NCBI RefSeq assembly: GCF_005860805.1
Contig: NZ_VCEJ01000004.1
Span: 1,674,001-1,738,000 of the forward strand
Source: Dyadobacter luticola
GTDB taxonomy: Bacteria > Bacteroidota > Bacteroidia > Cytophagales > Spirosomataceae
Direction of reading: 5' to 3'
Length of the DNA stretch: 64,000 bases
Shown here: in pieces, positions 15,563 through 24,469 of the stretch
Numbering within the stretch: the stretch's first letter is position 1
Layout of the letters: every line of letters starts with the position of its first letter
Position numbers and translations under genes: made by a program
Notes under the pieces: generated by a model
Databases searched by the model: none
What the model was told of the DNA's origin: nothing
The model's input: the letters and a program-made list of their open reading frames with translations, nothing else

Positions 15563-16027
15563 ATGTCCCGATCAAATAAAAATCCCCGGAAAAGAAGAAG
15601 TAATGGCCCACCTGATCCTTTTGACCCGAACCAATTCAGAAAAGTCTTGCAAAACCTGGTTGCAAACCCTTCAACCCTGAATGTGGAGCGCATCCGGTAC
15701 ATTCGCTGGTGGTTTCTGCATTCCGCGATGGTAACATTCTGCATGAGTAAACGCATGCTGGAATTACCCCGTAAGCTTCTGAATCCAAATAAACCCGAGC
15801 TTGAAATGATCCTTGGAATGATCATTTCGAGTCATCGTTTATATGAAAACGGAAAGCAGCTCGTCCATGATTACCAAGTTTTGCAGGAAGCTAATATCGC
15901 CGTCGCGGAAATTGAAGATTTCAAACAAGCCTACCAAAAGTTGCTGGAATCGATTCATTACCTGGAATCGGTTTACGCTATTTCGCCTGACTTACTGGGG
16001 ATTAATGATTTTCTAAGGAAGAATTAA
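15563..16027 (+). CDS. Hypothetical protein, 154 residues
   Basis: I do not recognise the family. The N-terminus is basic (SRSNKNPRKRRSNGPPDPFD), followed by a helical protein with a Trp-rich piece (RYIRWWFLHSAMVTFCMS) and a charged C-terminal helix. No signal peptide, membrane span or catalytic motif is evident. An in-frame ATG at 15494 would add 23 residues, but MSRSNKN at 15563 looks more natural. It stands alone, about 130 bases before gnd. The basic start could bind nucleic acid, which is only a guess. Confidence 0.65.
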   Translation: MSRSNKNPRKRRSNGPPDPFDPNQFRKVLQNLVANPSTLNVERIRYIRWWFLHSAMVTFCMSKRMLELPRKLLNPNKPELEMILGMIISSHRLYENGKQLVHDYQVLQEANIAVAEIEDFKQAYQKLLESIHYLESVYAISPDLLGINDFLRKN

Positions 16028-16161
16028 AGTGTTAATCGCTGAGCTGACAAACAACTACTACACAAATCACTGAATAATTCAATAAAAGCTCGCCGCGCGG
16101 CGTACATCGCTTTGGCAAAAACCCTAATATTGCAGTCTCTTACCAAGACGATTGAAATATC

Positions 16162-17577
16162 ATGTCAAATAACCTATTCGATTTTGGAATGATTGGACTT
16201 GGGGTAATGGGCCGAAACCTTTTACTCAACATGGCTGATCACGGCTTCTCTGTTATCGGTTTCGATAAAGACGGAGCGAAAAATGCTGCGCTGGAATCAG
16301 CCGCGACGCCGGGCACAACTGTTAAAGGTGTGGGCGAGCTTTCTCAGATGATCCAGTTGCTGCAGCGTCCCCGCAAAGTGATGATGCTTGTCCCGGCTGG
16401 TCAGCCTGTGGACGATGTAATCACTTCACTACTACCACTTCTGGAAGAGGGTGACGTAATTATTGACGGTGGAAACTCACATTATACGGATACCCTTCGG
16501 AGGGTAAAATATCTGCGCGACAAGAACATTCACTTCATGGGAATCGGTGTTTCGGGTGGAGAAAAAGGCGCGCGCACAGGTCCGAGCATTATGCCGGGTG
16601 GTGACAAAACGGCTTATGAACATGTAAGACCGATGCTGGAAGCAATCGCCGCAAAAGCAGAAGATGGTGCTCCTTGCGTAGGTTACCTGGGCAAAGTAGG
16701 CGCCGGACATTATGTCAAAATGGTACATAATGGTATCGAATATGCGATTATGCAGCTCATCAGCGAATCGTACGCGATCCTGAAACATGCTGGTTTAGAC
16801 AATGTGCAGCTTCACGAAGTTTTCAAAACATGGAATGAAGGCAAATTGCAATCATTTCTCGTGGAAATCACTGCCGAAATTTTCCTGCAAAAAGATGACA
16901 AAGCCGATGGTTACCTGGTGGATGTGATCTCCGACAAAGCGGGCTCAAAGGGAACCGGAAAATGGACTTCTCAGGATTCGATGGAGTTGCCTGTGGCTGT
17001 GCCGGTAATTGATACTGCGGTGGCGATGAGAACATTATCGGGCTACAAAGACGAAAGGGTAGAAGCTTCCAAACTATATAATAAGACTGAGGCAGTCGAG
17101 CTGGCTTCGCAGGAACTGATCGATCAGGCTTACGATGCATTGTATTTTGCGACGATTTTGAGCTACGCCCAGGGATTGGCTATGTTGTTCCAGGCGTCGA
17201 AAGATCTGAACATGGAAATTCCGCTTCCGGAAGTTGTTAGTGTTTGGCGTGGCGGATGTATCATCCGGTCTTCGTTACTTGAAGTATTCACCAATGCCTA
17301 TAAGCAAAACCCGGAATTGTCCAATATCTTGCTGAACCAAGAAGTAGCTGAACTCGTTAAATCAGCAGAGGATAAGACACGCTCGCTGGTTGCTTTTGCG
17401 GCGAAATCCGGCGTACCGGCTGCGGGTTTAATGTCGACACTGGCTTACTTTGATGCATTCAAATCGGAGCGGATGCCGACGAACCTGATCCAGGCACAGC
17501 GCGACTATTTCGGAGCGCATACTTATCAACGTATCGATACCCCCGGTACTTTCCATACAGAGTGGGGCCAACCATAA
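16162..17577 (+). CDS. gnd: 6-phosphogluconate dehydrogenase (decarboxylating)
   Basis: Converts 6-phosphogluconate to ribulose 5-phosphate and CO2 with NAD(P)+ reduction. Visible: the Rossmann motif GLGVMGRNLLLNMADHGFSV at the N-terminus, VSGGEKGARTGPSIMPGGD near residue 130, the catalytic Lys in HYVKMVHNGIEYAIMQL near residue 185, and the C-terminal ending DYFGAHTYQRID with FHTEW. At 471 residues it is the long, dimeric form. It leads the gnd-zwf-pgl operon, whose products run the oxidative pentose phosphate branch in reverse gene order. zwf starts 11 bases after the stop. Confidence 0.98.
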   Translation: MSNNLFDFGMIGLGVMGRNLLLNMADHGFSVIGFDKDGAKNAALESAATPGTTVKGVGELSQMIQLLQRPRKVMMLVPAGQPVDDVITSLLPLLEEGDVIIDGGNSHYTDTLRRVKYLRDKNIHFMGIGVSGGEKGARTGPSIMPGGDKTAYEHVRPMLEAIAAKAEDGAPCVGYLGKVGAGHYVKMVHNGIEYAIMQLISESYAILKHAGLDNVQLHEVFKTWNEGKLQSFLVEITAEIFLQKDDKADGYLVDVISDKAGSKGTGKWTSQDSMELPVAVPVIDTAVAMRTLSGYKDERVEASKLYNKTEAVELASQELIDQAYDALYFATILSYAQGLAMLFQASKDLNMEIPLPEVVSVWRGGCIIRSSLLEVFTNAYKQNPELSNILLNQEVAELVKSAEDKTRSLVAFAAKSGVPAAGLMSTLAYFDAFKSERMPTNLIQAQRDYFGAHTYQRIDTPGTFHTEWGQP

Positions 17578-17588
17578 ATCAGAAATTT

Positions 17589-19097
17589 ATGCAAACCAAT
17601 AAACGTCCACCAGCCTCTGTGATTTTTATCTTCGGAGGCAGCGGGGACCTGAATTACAGAAAGTTAACCCCTGCGCTTTATAATTTATTTTTGGATAACT
17701 GGATGCCCGATAAGTTTGCGATAGCAGGCATCGGGAGAAGTCCTTATTCAGACGAAGCTTTTCATGAGCATTTGCTGGACGGTGTTACCAAATTTTCCCG
17801 TCGTAAGGGCAAGCAAAACGGTCACTGGACAGAATTCAGCCAGCATGTTTCCTATCTGCAAATGGATGGTGACGATGCTTCGGCTTACCATAAAATCACC
17901 GATCTCGTCAAACAAAAAGAAGACGAGTTCGGCGTACATCCCAATGTCATTTTTTACCTCGCAGTAGCGCCGCAGCTGGTACCGTCGATCGCGACGAAAC
18001 TGGGAGCATTGAAGCTTTGCGCAGAAAAAGGCACCACCCGGATTGTGGTTGAGAAACCATTTGGTCATGACCTGGAAAGTGCACACGACCTGAATATGTT
18101 GCTTTCGAGCATGTTTGCGGAAGAGCAGATTTTCAGGATCGATCATTATCTTGGAAAAGAAACAGTACAGAATATTCTTGCATTGCGCTTTGCAAATGCA
18201 CTTTTTGAGCCGCTCTGGAATCGCAACTACATCGATCACATTCAGATCACCGCTGCTGAAAGTGTAGGCCTGGAAGGTCGCGGAGGATATTTCGAGCATG
18301 CGGGTGCATTGCGGGATATGGTTCAAAACCACATTCTGCAAATTCTCTGTATGATCGCGATGGAGCCGCCGGTTTCGTTTGACGCCAACGAGATTCGTAA
18401 CAAAAAAGTGGACGTTTTGAATGCGATCCGTCGTATTTCAAAAGACCAGGTACGCGACTACGCCGTGCGTGGTCAATATTCTGGCGGCTGGAAAAAAGGG
18501 GAGAAGGTAGTAGGTTACCGCGAGGAAGAAGGCGTAGATCCACAATCGAACATCGATACATTTGCTGCTGTAAAATTCTATATCGATAACTGGCGGTGGC
18601 AGGGCGTTCCGATTTACGTACGTACCGGAAAATACCTGAACCAGAAAGCGACCCATATTACATTGCAATTCAAGCCGGCGCCACACTATGCGTTTCCGTC
18701 TGAATCAGCAGAATCCTGGCGGTCTAACTTATTGACTATCAGTATTCAGCCGAGTATGGATATTAGCATCAGCTTCCAGGCGAAACGTCCGGGGCAGACA
18801 ATGGAGCTCGATCCTGTGAAGATGACTTTTGATTATGATGAAGTGGCCGGCGACCATGCGCCAGAAGCATACGAGACTTTGCTGCTGGATGTGATGGAAG
18901 GAAATGCGACACTTTTCATGCGTAACGATCAGGTGGATGCAGCCTGGAAAGTGATCACACCGATCCTGGAAACCTGGGAAAGCAGGCCTCCGCAGAATTT
19001 CCCGAATTATGCGCCGGACTCGTGGGGACCCGATGCAGCAGACGCATTGCTGGCCCGCGACGGACATACCTGGATCAATTTACCACCAGCGCTTTAA
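17589..19097 (+). CDS. zwf: Glucose-6-phosphate 1-dehydrogenase
   Basis: Oxidises glucose 6-phosphate to 6-phosphoglucono-lactone, feeding NADPH supply. The coenzyme motif FGGSGDLNYRKLTPALYNL sits at the N-terminus, and the active-site signature RIDHYLGKETVQNILALRFA near residue 180 includes the catalytic His region. VVEKPFGHDLESA is the usual substrate-binding stretch. The length of 502 residues is normal. The ATG at 17589 is chosen; an upstream in-frame start would overlap gnd. The stop TAA abuts the pgl ATG directly, so the three genes are tightly coupled. Confidence 0.98.
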   Translation: MQTNKRPPASVIFIFGGSGDLNYRKLTPALYNLFLDNWMPDKFAIAGIGRSPYSDEAFHEHLLDGVTKFSRRKGKQNGHWTEFSQHVSYLQMDGDDASAYHKITDLVKQKEDEFGVHPNVIFYLAVAPQLVPSIATKLGALKLCAEKGTTRIVVEKPFGHDLESAHDLNMLLSSMFAEEQIFRIDHYLGKETVQNILALRFANALFEPLWNRNYIDHIQITAAESVGLEGRGGYFEHAGALRDMVQNHILQILCMIAMEPPVSFDANEIRNKKVDVLNAIRRISKDQVRDYAVRGQYSGGWKKGEKVVGYREEEGVDPQSNIDTFAAVKFYIDNWRWQGVPIYVRTGKYLNQKATHITLQFKPAPHYAFPSESAESWRSNLLTISIQPSMDISISFQAKRPGQTMELDPVKMTFDYDEVAGDHAPEAYETLLLDVMEGNATLFMRNDQVDAAWKVITPILETWESRPPQNFPNYAPDSWGPDAADALLARDGHTWINLPPAL

Positions 19098-19826
19098 ATG
19101 ATGGAACTACACATTGAGAAGGATGCGCACCAGATGAGCGCGAAGCTGGCGGTCTGGATTGCAGAGTATATTCAGGAAGTTCTGGCAAAACAAGATCGGT
19201 TTACATTTGTGCTCTCCGGCGGAAATACGCCTAAGATTCTGTTTGCTGAACTGGTAAAATCGCCTTTGAAAGAATCGATCGACTGGGAAAAAGTGCATTT
19301 CTTCTGGGGGGACGAGCGGTATGTACCTTACGAGGATTCGCGCAACAATGCGAAAATGTGCTTTGAAGAGCTGCTAAGTAAGGTTCCTGCCAAACCGGAG
19401 CACATTCATATCATGCGTACCGACATTTCGCCGGAAGAATCCGCAGCGGAATATGAAGCGATTTTGAAAAGCTACTTTGGCGAATCAGAAACTACCTTTG
19501 ATTTTGTATTGAATGGTATGGGTGACGACGGACATACATTGTCATTGTTCCCAGGCTTCGCGGTCGTTCACGAAAAAGAAAAATGGGTAACTTCTTTCTG
19601 GTTGACCATTCAGGATATGTACCGTATCACATTGACTGCGCCGGTTGTGAATAAAGCGGCTTGCGTGGCATTTATGGCGGTTGGAGAAAATAAAGCGAAG
19701 GTTTTGAAAGACGTTCTGGAAGGTGAAACGAACCTGGATCTCTATCCATCACAGATTATTCAGCCCGAAAGTGGCGAGCTGCATTGGTTTGTTGACGATG
19801 CTGCGGCTAGTCTTCTAACATTATAA
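19098..19826 (+). CDS. pgl: 6-phosphogluconolactonase
   Basis: DevB/Pgl-type lactonase that hydrolyses 6-phosphoglucono-lactone to 6-phosphogluconate, between the Zwf and Gnd steps. The phosphate-binding LSGGNTPKILFAELVK lies near residue 40. FFWGDERYVPYEDSRNNAKM around residue 73 and NGMGDDGHTLSLFPG around residue 138 hold the catalytic His region. The 242-residue length is typical. It ends the operon and is followed by a strong terminator. Confidence 0.97.
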   Translation: MMELHIEKDAHQMSAKLAVWIAEYIQEVLAKQDRFTFVLSGGNTPKILFAELVKSPLKESIDWEKVHFFWGDERYVPYEDSRNNAKMCFEELLSKVPAKPEHIHIMRTDISPEESAAEYEAILKSYFGESETTFDFVLNGMGDDGHTLSLFPGFAVVHEKEKWVTSFWLTIQDMYRITLTAPVVNKAACVAFMAVGENKAKVLKDVLEGETNLDLYPSQIIQPESGELHWFVDDAAASLLTL

Positions 19827-19844
19827 TTTAGTTTAAATTTTTCA

Positions 19845-19881
19845 AAAAATGCGCGTCGGATAACCGATGCGCATTTTTTTT
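19845..19881 (+). terminator. Terminator of the gnd-zwf-pgl operon
   Basis: Stem AAATGCGCGTCGG/CCGATGCGCATTT (one G-T pair) with loop ATAA, followed by a run of T. Confidence 0.93.
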
Positions 19882-19981
19882 GACCTCACTTTTTCGCGTT
19901 CTGTGTTTCAAAGCGACCTTTCAATAAAATCTTGGAGTCCGCTAATAGTGAAAGTCTACTTTTACTAAAAACACAGAAAAC

Positions 19982-20158
19982 ATGGCACATATCCTGAAAA
20001 TCATCCTGGTTATCGTCGCGATAACTTACTCCCTGAAACTGATCAATGCGCAGTCAGATCTGCTTGTTTTTAGCGGATTGGCGATTGTGGGAGCTGCACT
20101 TTATTTTATTACTACCGACTTAACTAATCTTTTGGACCAAATAAAATCTAAACTATGA
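19982..20158 (+). CDS. Small membrane peptide, 58 residues
   Basis: ATG 19982 opens a 58-residue frame with two hydrophobic segments (ILKIILVIVAITYSL and LLVFSGLAIVGAALYFI) and a polar tail (TDLTNLLDQIKSKL). Its stop TGA overlaps the ATG of the SPFH gene (ATGA), which strongly supports translation and coupling. I do not recognise a family. It may be a membrane partner of the SPFH protein. Confidence 0.7.
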   Translation: MAHILKIILVIVAITYSLKLINAQSDLLVFSGLAIVGAALYFITTDLTNLLDQIKSKL

Positions 20159-20988
20159 GAAGAAACATTATTACTGGAATTGTTGCTTTTATCATTCTCA
20201 TCATCGCCCTTACTGCGCAACCTTTCACTTACGAAAACATTGACGCCGGAAATGTCGGTATCAAAATCAATCTATACGGAAGTGACAAAGGTGTAGATAA
20301 CATTACATTGGTAACCGGCCGGGTTTGGTACAACACTTGGACGACCAAGATCATTGAATTTCCGACGTACACGCAAAGTGTTGATTACGAGCCATTTGTG
20401 ATCACTACAAAAGATGCGGCTGAATTCAAAGTCGACCCAAAACTAAATTACCACATCAGCCCGGAGAAAGTCCCTCAGATATATCGTCAATACAGAAGAC
20501 CGCTCGGCGAAATTCAGCAGGGATTTATGAAAAACACAATTTACGACGCCTACCGCATTGTCGCCAACTCATTTACATCTGATAGTGTGATGTCAAATAG
20601 GGAAGTTTTCGAAGACCGTGTCCAGAATGTACTTACCAAAACTTTGGGTCGCGATGGTTTTGTATACGACCAACTGACTTCCGCTATTACGCCGCCGCCA
20701 TCCTTACGCCAAATGATCGATGAGAAAAATACTTCGATCCAGGCAAGGTTAAAAGCCGAGAATATGGCAAAACAAGCTGAGGCAGAGGCGAAGGTAATCA
20801 TCACCCGCGCGGAAGGTCAGGCCAAGGCAACATTGATCAAAGCCAGGGCGGAAGCAGAAGCTAACCAGCTGCGCCAGAAAACATTAACTCCGCTGCTGAT
20901 CCAGCAAGAGTGGGTTGCCAAGTGGAACGGTATCCTTCCTACCACCAACGCTGGCGGCAGCACTAGTCTGATGCTGGGTATCAAGTAG
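20155..20988 (+). CDS. SPFH/Band 7 (prohibitin-like) protein
   Basis: Protein of 277 residues with an N-terminal membrane anchor (IITGIVAFIILIIALTAQPF), the SPFH/Band 7 domain (IDAGNVGIKINLYGSDKG through about residue 190) and an Ala/Glu/Lys-rich coiled coil (MAKQAEAEAKVIITRAEGQA). Prohibitin-like proteins form large ring or cage assemblies at the membrane and restrain proteases such as FtsH or organise lipid domains. Coupled to the 58-residue membrane peptide just upstream. No NfeD-type partner gene is adjacent, in contrast to stomatin operons. Confidence 0.92.
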   Translation: MRRNIITGIVAFIILIIALTAQPFTYENIDAGNVGIKINLYGSDKGVDNITLVTGRVWYNTWTTKIIEFPTYTQSVDYEPFVITTKDAAEFKVDPKLNYHISPEKVPQIYRQYRRPLGEIQQGFMKNTIYDAYRIVANSFTSDSVMSNREVFEDRVQNVLTKTLGRDGFVYDQLTSAITPPPSLRQMIDEKNTSIQARLKAENMAKQAEAEAKVIITRAEGQAKATLIKARAEAEANQLRQKTLTPLLIQQEWVAKWNGILPTTNAGGSTSLMLGIK

Positions 20989-21015
20989 GCCGCAGGGCCA
21001 AAACTTTTAAAGATG

Positions 21016-21043
21016 AAGCCTCGGTCATAAGCCGGGGCTTTTT
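21016..21043. terminator. Terminator between SPFH gene and convergent gene
   Basis: Stem AAGCCTCGG/CCGGGGCTT (9 bp, one G-T pair) with T tract on the plus strand. It overlaps the last codons of the convergent minus-strand gene. Confidence 0.8.
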
Positions 21044-21702
21044 AGCATCGTTCCTGGCAGGCTCACATGCGCCGAGCTGTCCACATTCATTTCGTAGGAG
21101 CCGAAAATATTCTTTTCTACGTGTAACGAGCTTTTCGGTCCAACCTTAAAATCAGCTTTTTCAAATGTGTTATTCGGATCCATTTTTCCTACCACATCGG
21201 AAGTAAAATCAAGATGCAAATTCTCAATGTGATTGTCAGAAAATTGGACCGCCCCGTCGTGCTGGGTAATTTTCATGGCTTTGCTTTTCCAGCCGTTTAC
21301 TTTGATAATCGCGTCATCGTTGCTGATTCCCAATATCTCCGGTGCAATTACATAGAAAGTAGGGGTGGCGCCCAGTTCCCATTCTTTCCGCCTGTCATTC
21401 ACTGCCCAATCCCGCTGATAGGTAATTTTCAACGTATCGCCAATCACCTTCCATCTCATCAATTTTGGATCGGCTATCACCCTGAGCTCGTGGCTTTTAC
21501 CAGGTTGAATCTGGGTCACACCAAATGTGTTTCCACCCAGTTTGACATAGTGAAAAGGTGGTAAAACTTCTTTTCGATAACTGACGAGCGCGTCGGTTTT
21601 GTCCAGTTTATCGTACTCAGCTTTTAAAATCAAGTTCGAGCCAACCGTGACGAGAAGTACTACGGAATATAGTCCGGTCAGGATGAGATTACTAAGTTTC
21701 AT
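21025..21702 (-). CDS. Membrane-anchored GIN/DUF2807-like protein
   Basis: Protein of 225 residues with one N-terminal hydrophobic segment (LILTGLYSVVLLVTVGSNLI). The rest is rich in beta-strands and resembles the GIN (DUF2807) beta-helix domain of Bacteroidota envelope proteins (VKLGGNTFGVTQIQPGKSHE, then KVIGDTLKITYQRD). Family assignment is tentative and the role unknown. It is the last gene of a leftward run after the ABC genes and GntR regulator, starting 11 bases past the regulator's stop, so it is probably co-transcribed. Its 3' end contains the terminator of the convergent SPFH gene. Confidence 0.7.
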   Translation of the reverse strand: MKLSNLILTGLYSVVLLVTVGSNLILKAEYDKLDKTDALVSYRKEVLPPFHYVKLGGNTFGVTQIQPGKSHELRVIADPKLMRWKVIGDTLKITYQRDWAVNDRRKEWELGATPTFYVIAPEILGISNDDAIIKVNGWKSKAMKITQHDGAVQFSDNHIENLHLDFTSDVVGKMDPNNTFEKADFKVGPKSSLHVEKNIFGSYEMNVDSSAHVSLPGTMLKSPGL

Positions 21703-21713
21703 AATTCCAATAT

Positions 21714-22094
21714 TTATGTGGTTACAGGAAATGTCTCTGAAATGAATTTGATATACCTGGCATTAAACTCTTCCACGCTGATATTCAGCAGATAAAGCGT
21801 GCGAAAGACATCCGGCAGCTCGGCTTCGAGGAAGCGCTCTTTGCGGTAGCCCATGATTTTTTCATGAGCACTTTCGTCCCCATAATAGCCGATCCCTCTT
21901 TTATTGAAAATGATCTCTTTGTTTTGTAGAAAATCATAAGTCCGCATCACCGTATTTGGATTCACTTCCAATGTTGCTGCCAGGTCGCGAACAGACGGGA
22001 TGCGCTCTCCGGGAGGCCATTTATTGAGTAAAATCTGCTCGCAGATGTAGTCTGCTATTTGCAGGTAAATCGCCTGTTTATCTTTGAATTCCAT
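21714..22094 (-). CDS. GntR family (YtrA-like) transcriptional regulator
   Basis: Protein of 126 residues with the GntR winged helix: AIYLQIADYICEQILLNKWP, then PSVRDLAATLEVNPNTVMRT and YDFLQNKEIIFNKRGIGYY. It lacks a large effector domain; the short C-terminal tail fits the YtrA subfamily, which represses ABC exporter operons. ATG 22094 is chosen because the longer frame from 22253 overlaps the permease gene and adds residues unlike the family. Ten bases separate it from the permease stop. Auto-control of the ABC operon is the usual arrangement. Confidence 0.9.
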   Translation of the reverse strand: MEFKDKQAIYLQIADYICEQILLNKWPPGERIPSVRDLAATLEVNPNTVMRTYDFLQNKEIIFNKRGIGYYGDESAHEKIMGYRKERFLEAELPDVFRTLYLLNISVEEFNARYIKFISETFPVTT

Positions 22095-22104
22095 AATAAT
22101 TCTT

Positions 22105-22914
22105 TTAAATCTCTTTCTCCCGCAGCCGGAAATAAGTTGCCGACCACAAGGCAAAAACAATGATCGCCGGGAAAATCTGAATGAATGTATGCACAGTTTC
22201 AGGCAGTTTAACCTGATAAAATTGTGTGGATTTTGGACCAGCAGCAGTACCATCAGGCCAGAACCAGATATCCCAGCCGGTGATCGGAAAGCTGACCAGT
22301 TTGGATGGAAAGCCGGTGAGCAAATTCCCGATCCCTAGGTGCAAAAGAGCGATGAACAGGAAACTGGCAATAAATGTCGCCGCGGTTTTCAGGTAAGATG
22401 CTTTTGTAAAATAGAGCGAACCAAGAAAAACAAAAGCGTGGATCATGAAATAATATTGAAGTGCATACCTGATGACAGGCTCTGGTAATGCGTTGTATTT
22501 GTGCGCGTTGGCCGGAATGTGCGCATTTGCATACTCCACTGACCAATAATGCAGCTTCCAGTAAGCGAAGGCGAAAGGGATCACAAAAATGAGATTGAGT
22601 ACCAGTGCCGAAAGAAATTTTTCAGTCCGCGAAGCCGGTACCATGATGGCCGCGATGCCCGTGGACGAATCCCCATATTGTGAAAAAGCGCTGATCGAAT
22701 ACAGGCTGCTGCCAAAAAGTATGATCATAAAGAGTGCCAAAATCTGCGCGAGCTCTTTCATGTTGCTATACTCCTTTGAAAATGCAAGCGGCAGCATGAG
22801 CATACCCAGTAACGACAGCAGAAGAAGCGCCGTGAAGAAATAGGTTTTCCCTTTCTCAGCCAGTTCGAGTTGCAGGCTTAGCGTGAATCGGTGAATGTTA
22901 AATGTCTGGTTCAT
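22105..22914 (-). CDS. ABC transporter permease (ABC-2-like)
   Basis: Membrane protein of 269 residues with six hydrophobic spans (for example FFTALLLLSLLGMLMLPLAF and LALFMIILFGSSLYSISAF) and the motif STGIAAIMVPASRTEKFLSA typical of Bacteroidota ABC-2-type permeases. It follows the ATPase gene by 19 bases and precedes the GntR gene, forming an exporter cassette. The substrate cannot be read from sequence; YtrA-type systems respond to envelope stress or antibiotics. Confidence 0.82.
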   Translation of the reverse strand: MNQTFNIHRFTLSLQLELAEKGKTYFFTALLLLSLLGMLMLPLAFSKEYSNMKELAQILALFMIILFGSSLYSISAFSQYGDSSTGIAAIMVPASRTEKFLSALVLNLIFVIPFAFAYWKLHYWSVEYANAHIPANAHKYNALPEPVIRYALQYYFMIHAFVFLGSLYFTKASYLKTAATFIASFLFIALLHLGIGNLLTGFPSKLVSFPITGWDIWFWPDGTAAGPKSTQFYQVKLPETVHTFIQIFPAIIVFALWSATYFRLREKEI

Positions 22915-22933
22915 AGCGATTTAATGATCATGG

Positions 22934-23770
22934 CTAATAGCTGAATATTTTCTGGATGCGCGCCGGGTTTTCCATGACGGCATTGAATAATTGTTCAAGA
23001 TCGACGCGGCTTTCTTCCTGCTCCGAATTTTCAAAAACGGCTTTATAACCGCGTAGAGAAGGTTCAGAATAAAGCACGCGGCTGTCGAATTCAACATTGT
23101 TCAATGTGCCAAAACACAGCCGCTCGGTTACGACGTCGAGATTGTGTTGCAACAGTATCTTACTGTCTTCCAGGATAATGATGGCGTCAATCAGGTTGTC
23201 GAGGTCGCGGACCTGGTGGGTGGAGATCAGTATCAGTCTTTCTTTGTCCAATGCTTTGGAAACCAGCCGCCTGAACTGACTTTTAGAGGGAATGTCGAGA
23301 CCATTTGTCGGTTCGTCCATGATCAGGACTTTGGTGTTGGTTGCGAGCGCAAATGCGATCAGGAATTTTTTCTTTTGCCCGAAAGACATACCTGTGAGCT
23401 TGTTTTTTTGTGGAATGTCCAGCTCGGCAATGTCCCATCTGAACTGCTGTTCATCGAATTTCGGATAAAATGGCGCCAGCATTTTCAGGTACTGCTCAAT
23501 GGTCACAGAAGGAAGATAAATTTCCTCAGGAATGAAAAATACATCCTGCAAAAATGCTGGCTCACGCTTCGCTGGCTCACGTTCGGCAACCCGGATGCGA
23601 CCGTCAAGCGGATAAAGCAGCCCCACAATGTTTCGCAGCAAGCTGGATTTTCCAGCACCGTTTTTCCCTAATAGTCCGTAAATGTGCCCGGCTTCGAGGT
23701 GTAATGTGAGGTTTTCAAAGAGTTTTTTATGCTTGCTGTACCCAAAAGATACCTGGTCAAGTTGAACCAT
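22934..23770 (-). CDS. ABC transporter ATP-binding protein
   Basis: ATPase subunit of 278 residues. Walker A is GLLGKNGAGKSSLLRNIVG near residue 33. The signature-like MSFGQKKKFLIAFALA replaces the canonical LSGGQ with MSFGQ, as common in ABC-2 exporters. Walker B is VLIMDEPTNGLD, and the H-loop is LISTHQVRD. A C-terminal extension of about 80 residues follows. It heads the leftward cassette ATPase-permease-GntR-GIN-like protein. Confidence 0.93.
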   Translation of the reverse strand: MVQLDQVSFGYSKHKKLFENLTLHLEAGHIYGLLGKNGAGKSSLLRNIVGLLYPLDGRIRVAEREPAKREPAFLQDVFFIPEEIYLPSVTIEQYLKMLAPFYPKFDEQQFRWDIAELDIPQKNKLTGMSFGQKKKFLIAFALATNTKVLIMDEPTNGLDIPSKSQFRRLVSKALDKERLILISTHQVRDLDNLIDAIIILEDSKILLQHNLDVVTERLCFGTLNNVEFDSRVLYSEPSLRGYKAVFENSEQEESRVDLEQLFNAVMENPARIQKIFSY

Positions 23771-23851
23771 GATGCACGAGGTTTAGTGTTCTAGTTAAAT
23801 AGTACACTGCAAACATATAGACTTGTTGGATCAAAACAAACAGCCGCGAAA

Positions 23852-24469
23852 TTATTTCTGATTTTTTAACAGTTGGTCGTAGTCTTCCTGGGTATCGATA
23901 TCAATTTTACCCTCAGGAAAAGGGATAGCTGCCGCATCATTTGCGAACTTAACCAGCAGTTTCTTAGCGCCTTCCGCGCCGCTCAATTCCAGAAGTGCGT
24001 CAAAATATTTTTTTGTAAATAAAACCGGCGTGCCGAATGTGTCGGCGTAAGAAGAAGCAATAATACCGGCATCAGCATTTTCAGCCTGGCTGATCAATAA
24101 TTGAAAAAGTGTTTCCGTCACAAAAGGCTGGTCGCTCACTGCAATGATGACGCCCTCGACGTCCGGAGAAAGTCGCTGTAATTTCGTAAGGCCGGATTTA
24201 ATGGAAGATGCCATGCCCTCCTCCCAATGTGGATTTTCGGTAAAATGACAGTGCAAGTCAGCTAACTCATTTTCAATCATTTGCGGGTTGAAACCAGTCA
24301 CTACCACCACATTTGAGACAGTTGCCAGAGCAGCTTCGGTAACATGGCGGATCAATGTTTTGCCCTGATATTCCAGGAGTTGCTTGGGCTGGCCGAGGCG
24401 GGAGGAACTGCCGGCGGCGAGGATAATGATGCCGTAGGAGTTAGACTGCCTCATTTTCAGGGATAACAT
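23852..24469 (-). CDS. MobA-like nucleotidyltransferase (MocA type)
   Basis: Protein of 205 residues in the MobA-like NTP transferase fold. The N-terminal signature IILAAGSSSRLGQPKQLLEY and the metal-binding AVSDQPFVTETLF around residue 110 match molybdenum cofactor cytidylyltransferase (MocA), which turns Mo-molybdopterin into the cytosine dinucleotide form used by xanthine dehydrogenase-type enzymes. Its start overlaps the end of the xdhC-like gene by 29 bases. This supports a role in cofactor maturation for a molybdenum hydroxylase, although no such enzyme gene is in the window. Confidence 0.88.
   Translation of the reverse strand: MLSLKMRQSNSYGIIILAAGSSSRLGQPKQLLEYQGKTLIRHVTEAALATVSNVVVVTGFNPQMIENELADLHCHFTENPHWEEGMASSIKSGLTKLQRLSPDVEGVIIAVSDQPFVTETLFQLLISQAENADAGIIASSYADTFGTPVLFTKKYFDALLELSGAEGAKKLLVKFANDAAAIPFPEGKIDIDTQEDYDQLLKNQK

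Noticed and set aside
17562..17588. Upstream start for zwf
   Set aside because: It would begin inside gnd and add residues unlike the family N-terminus; ATG 17589 fits better.
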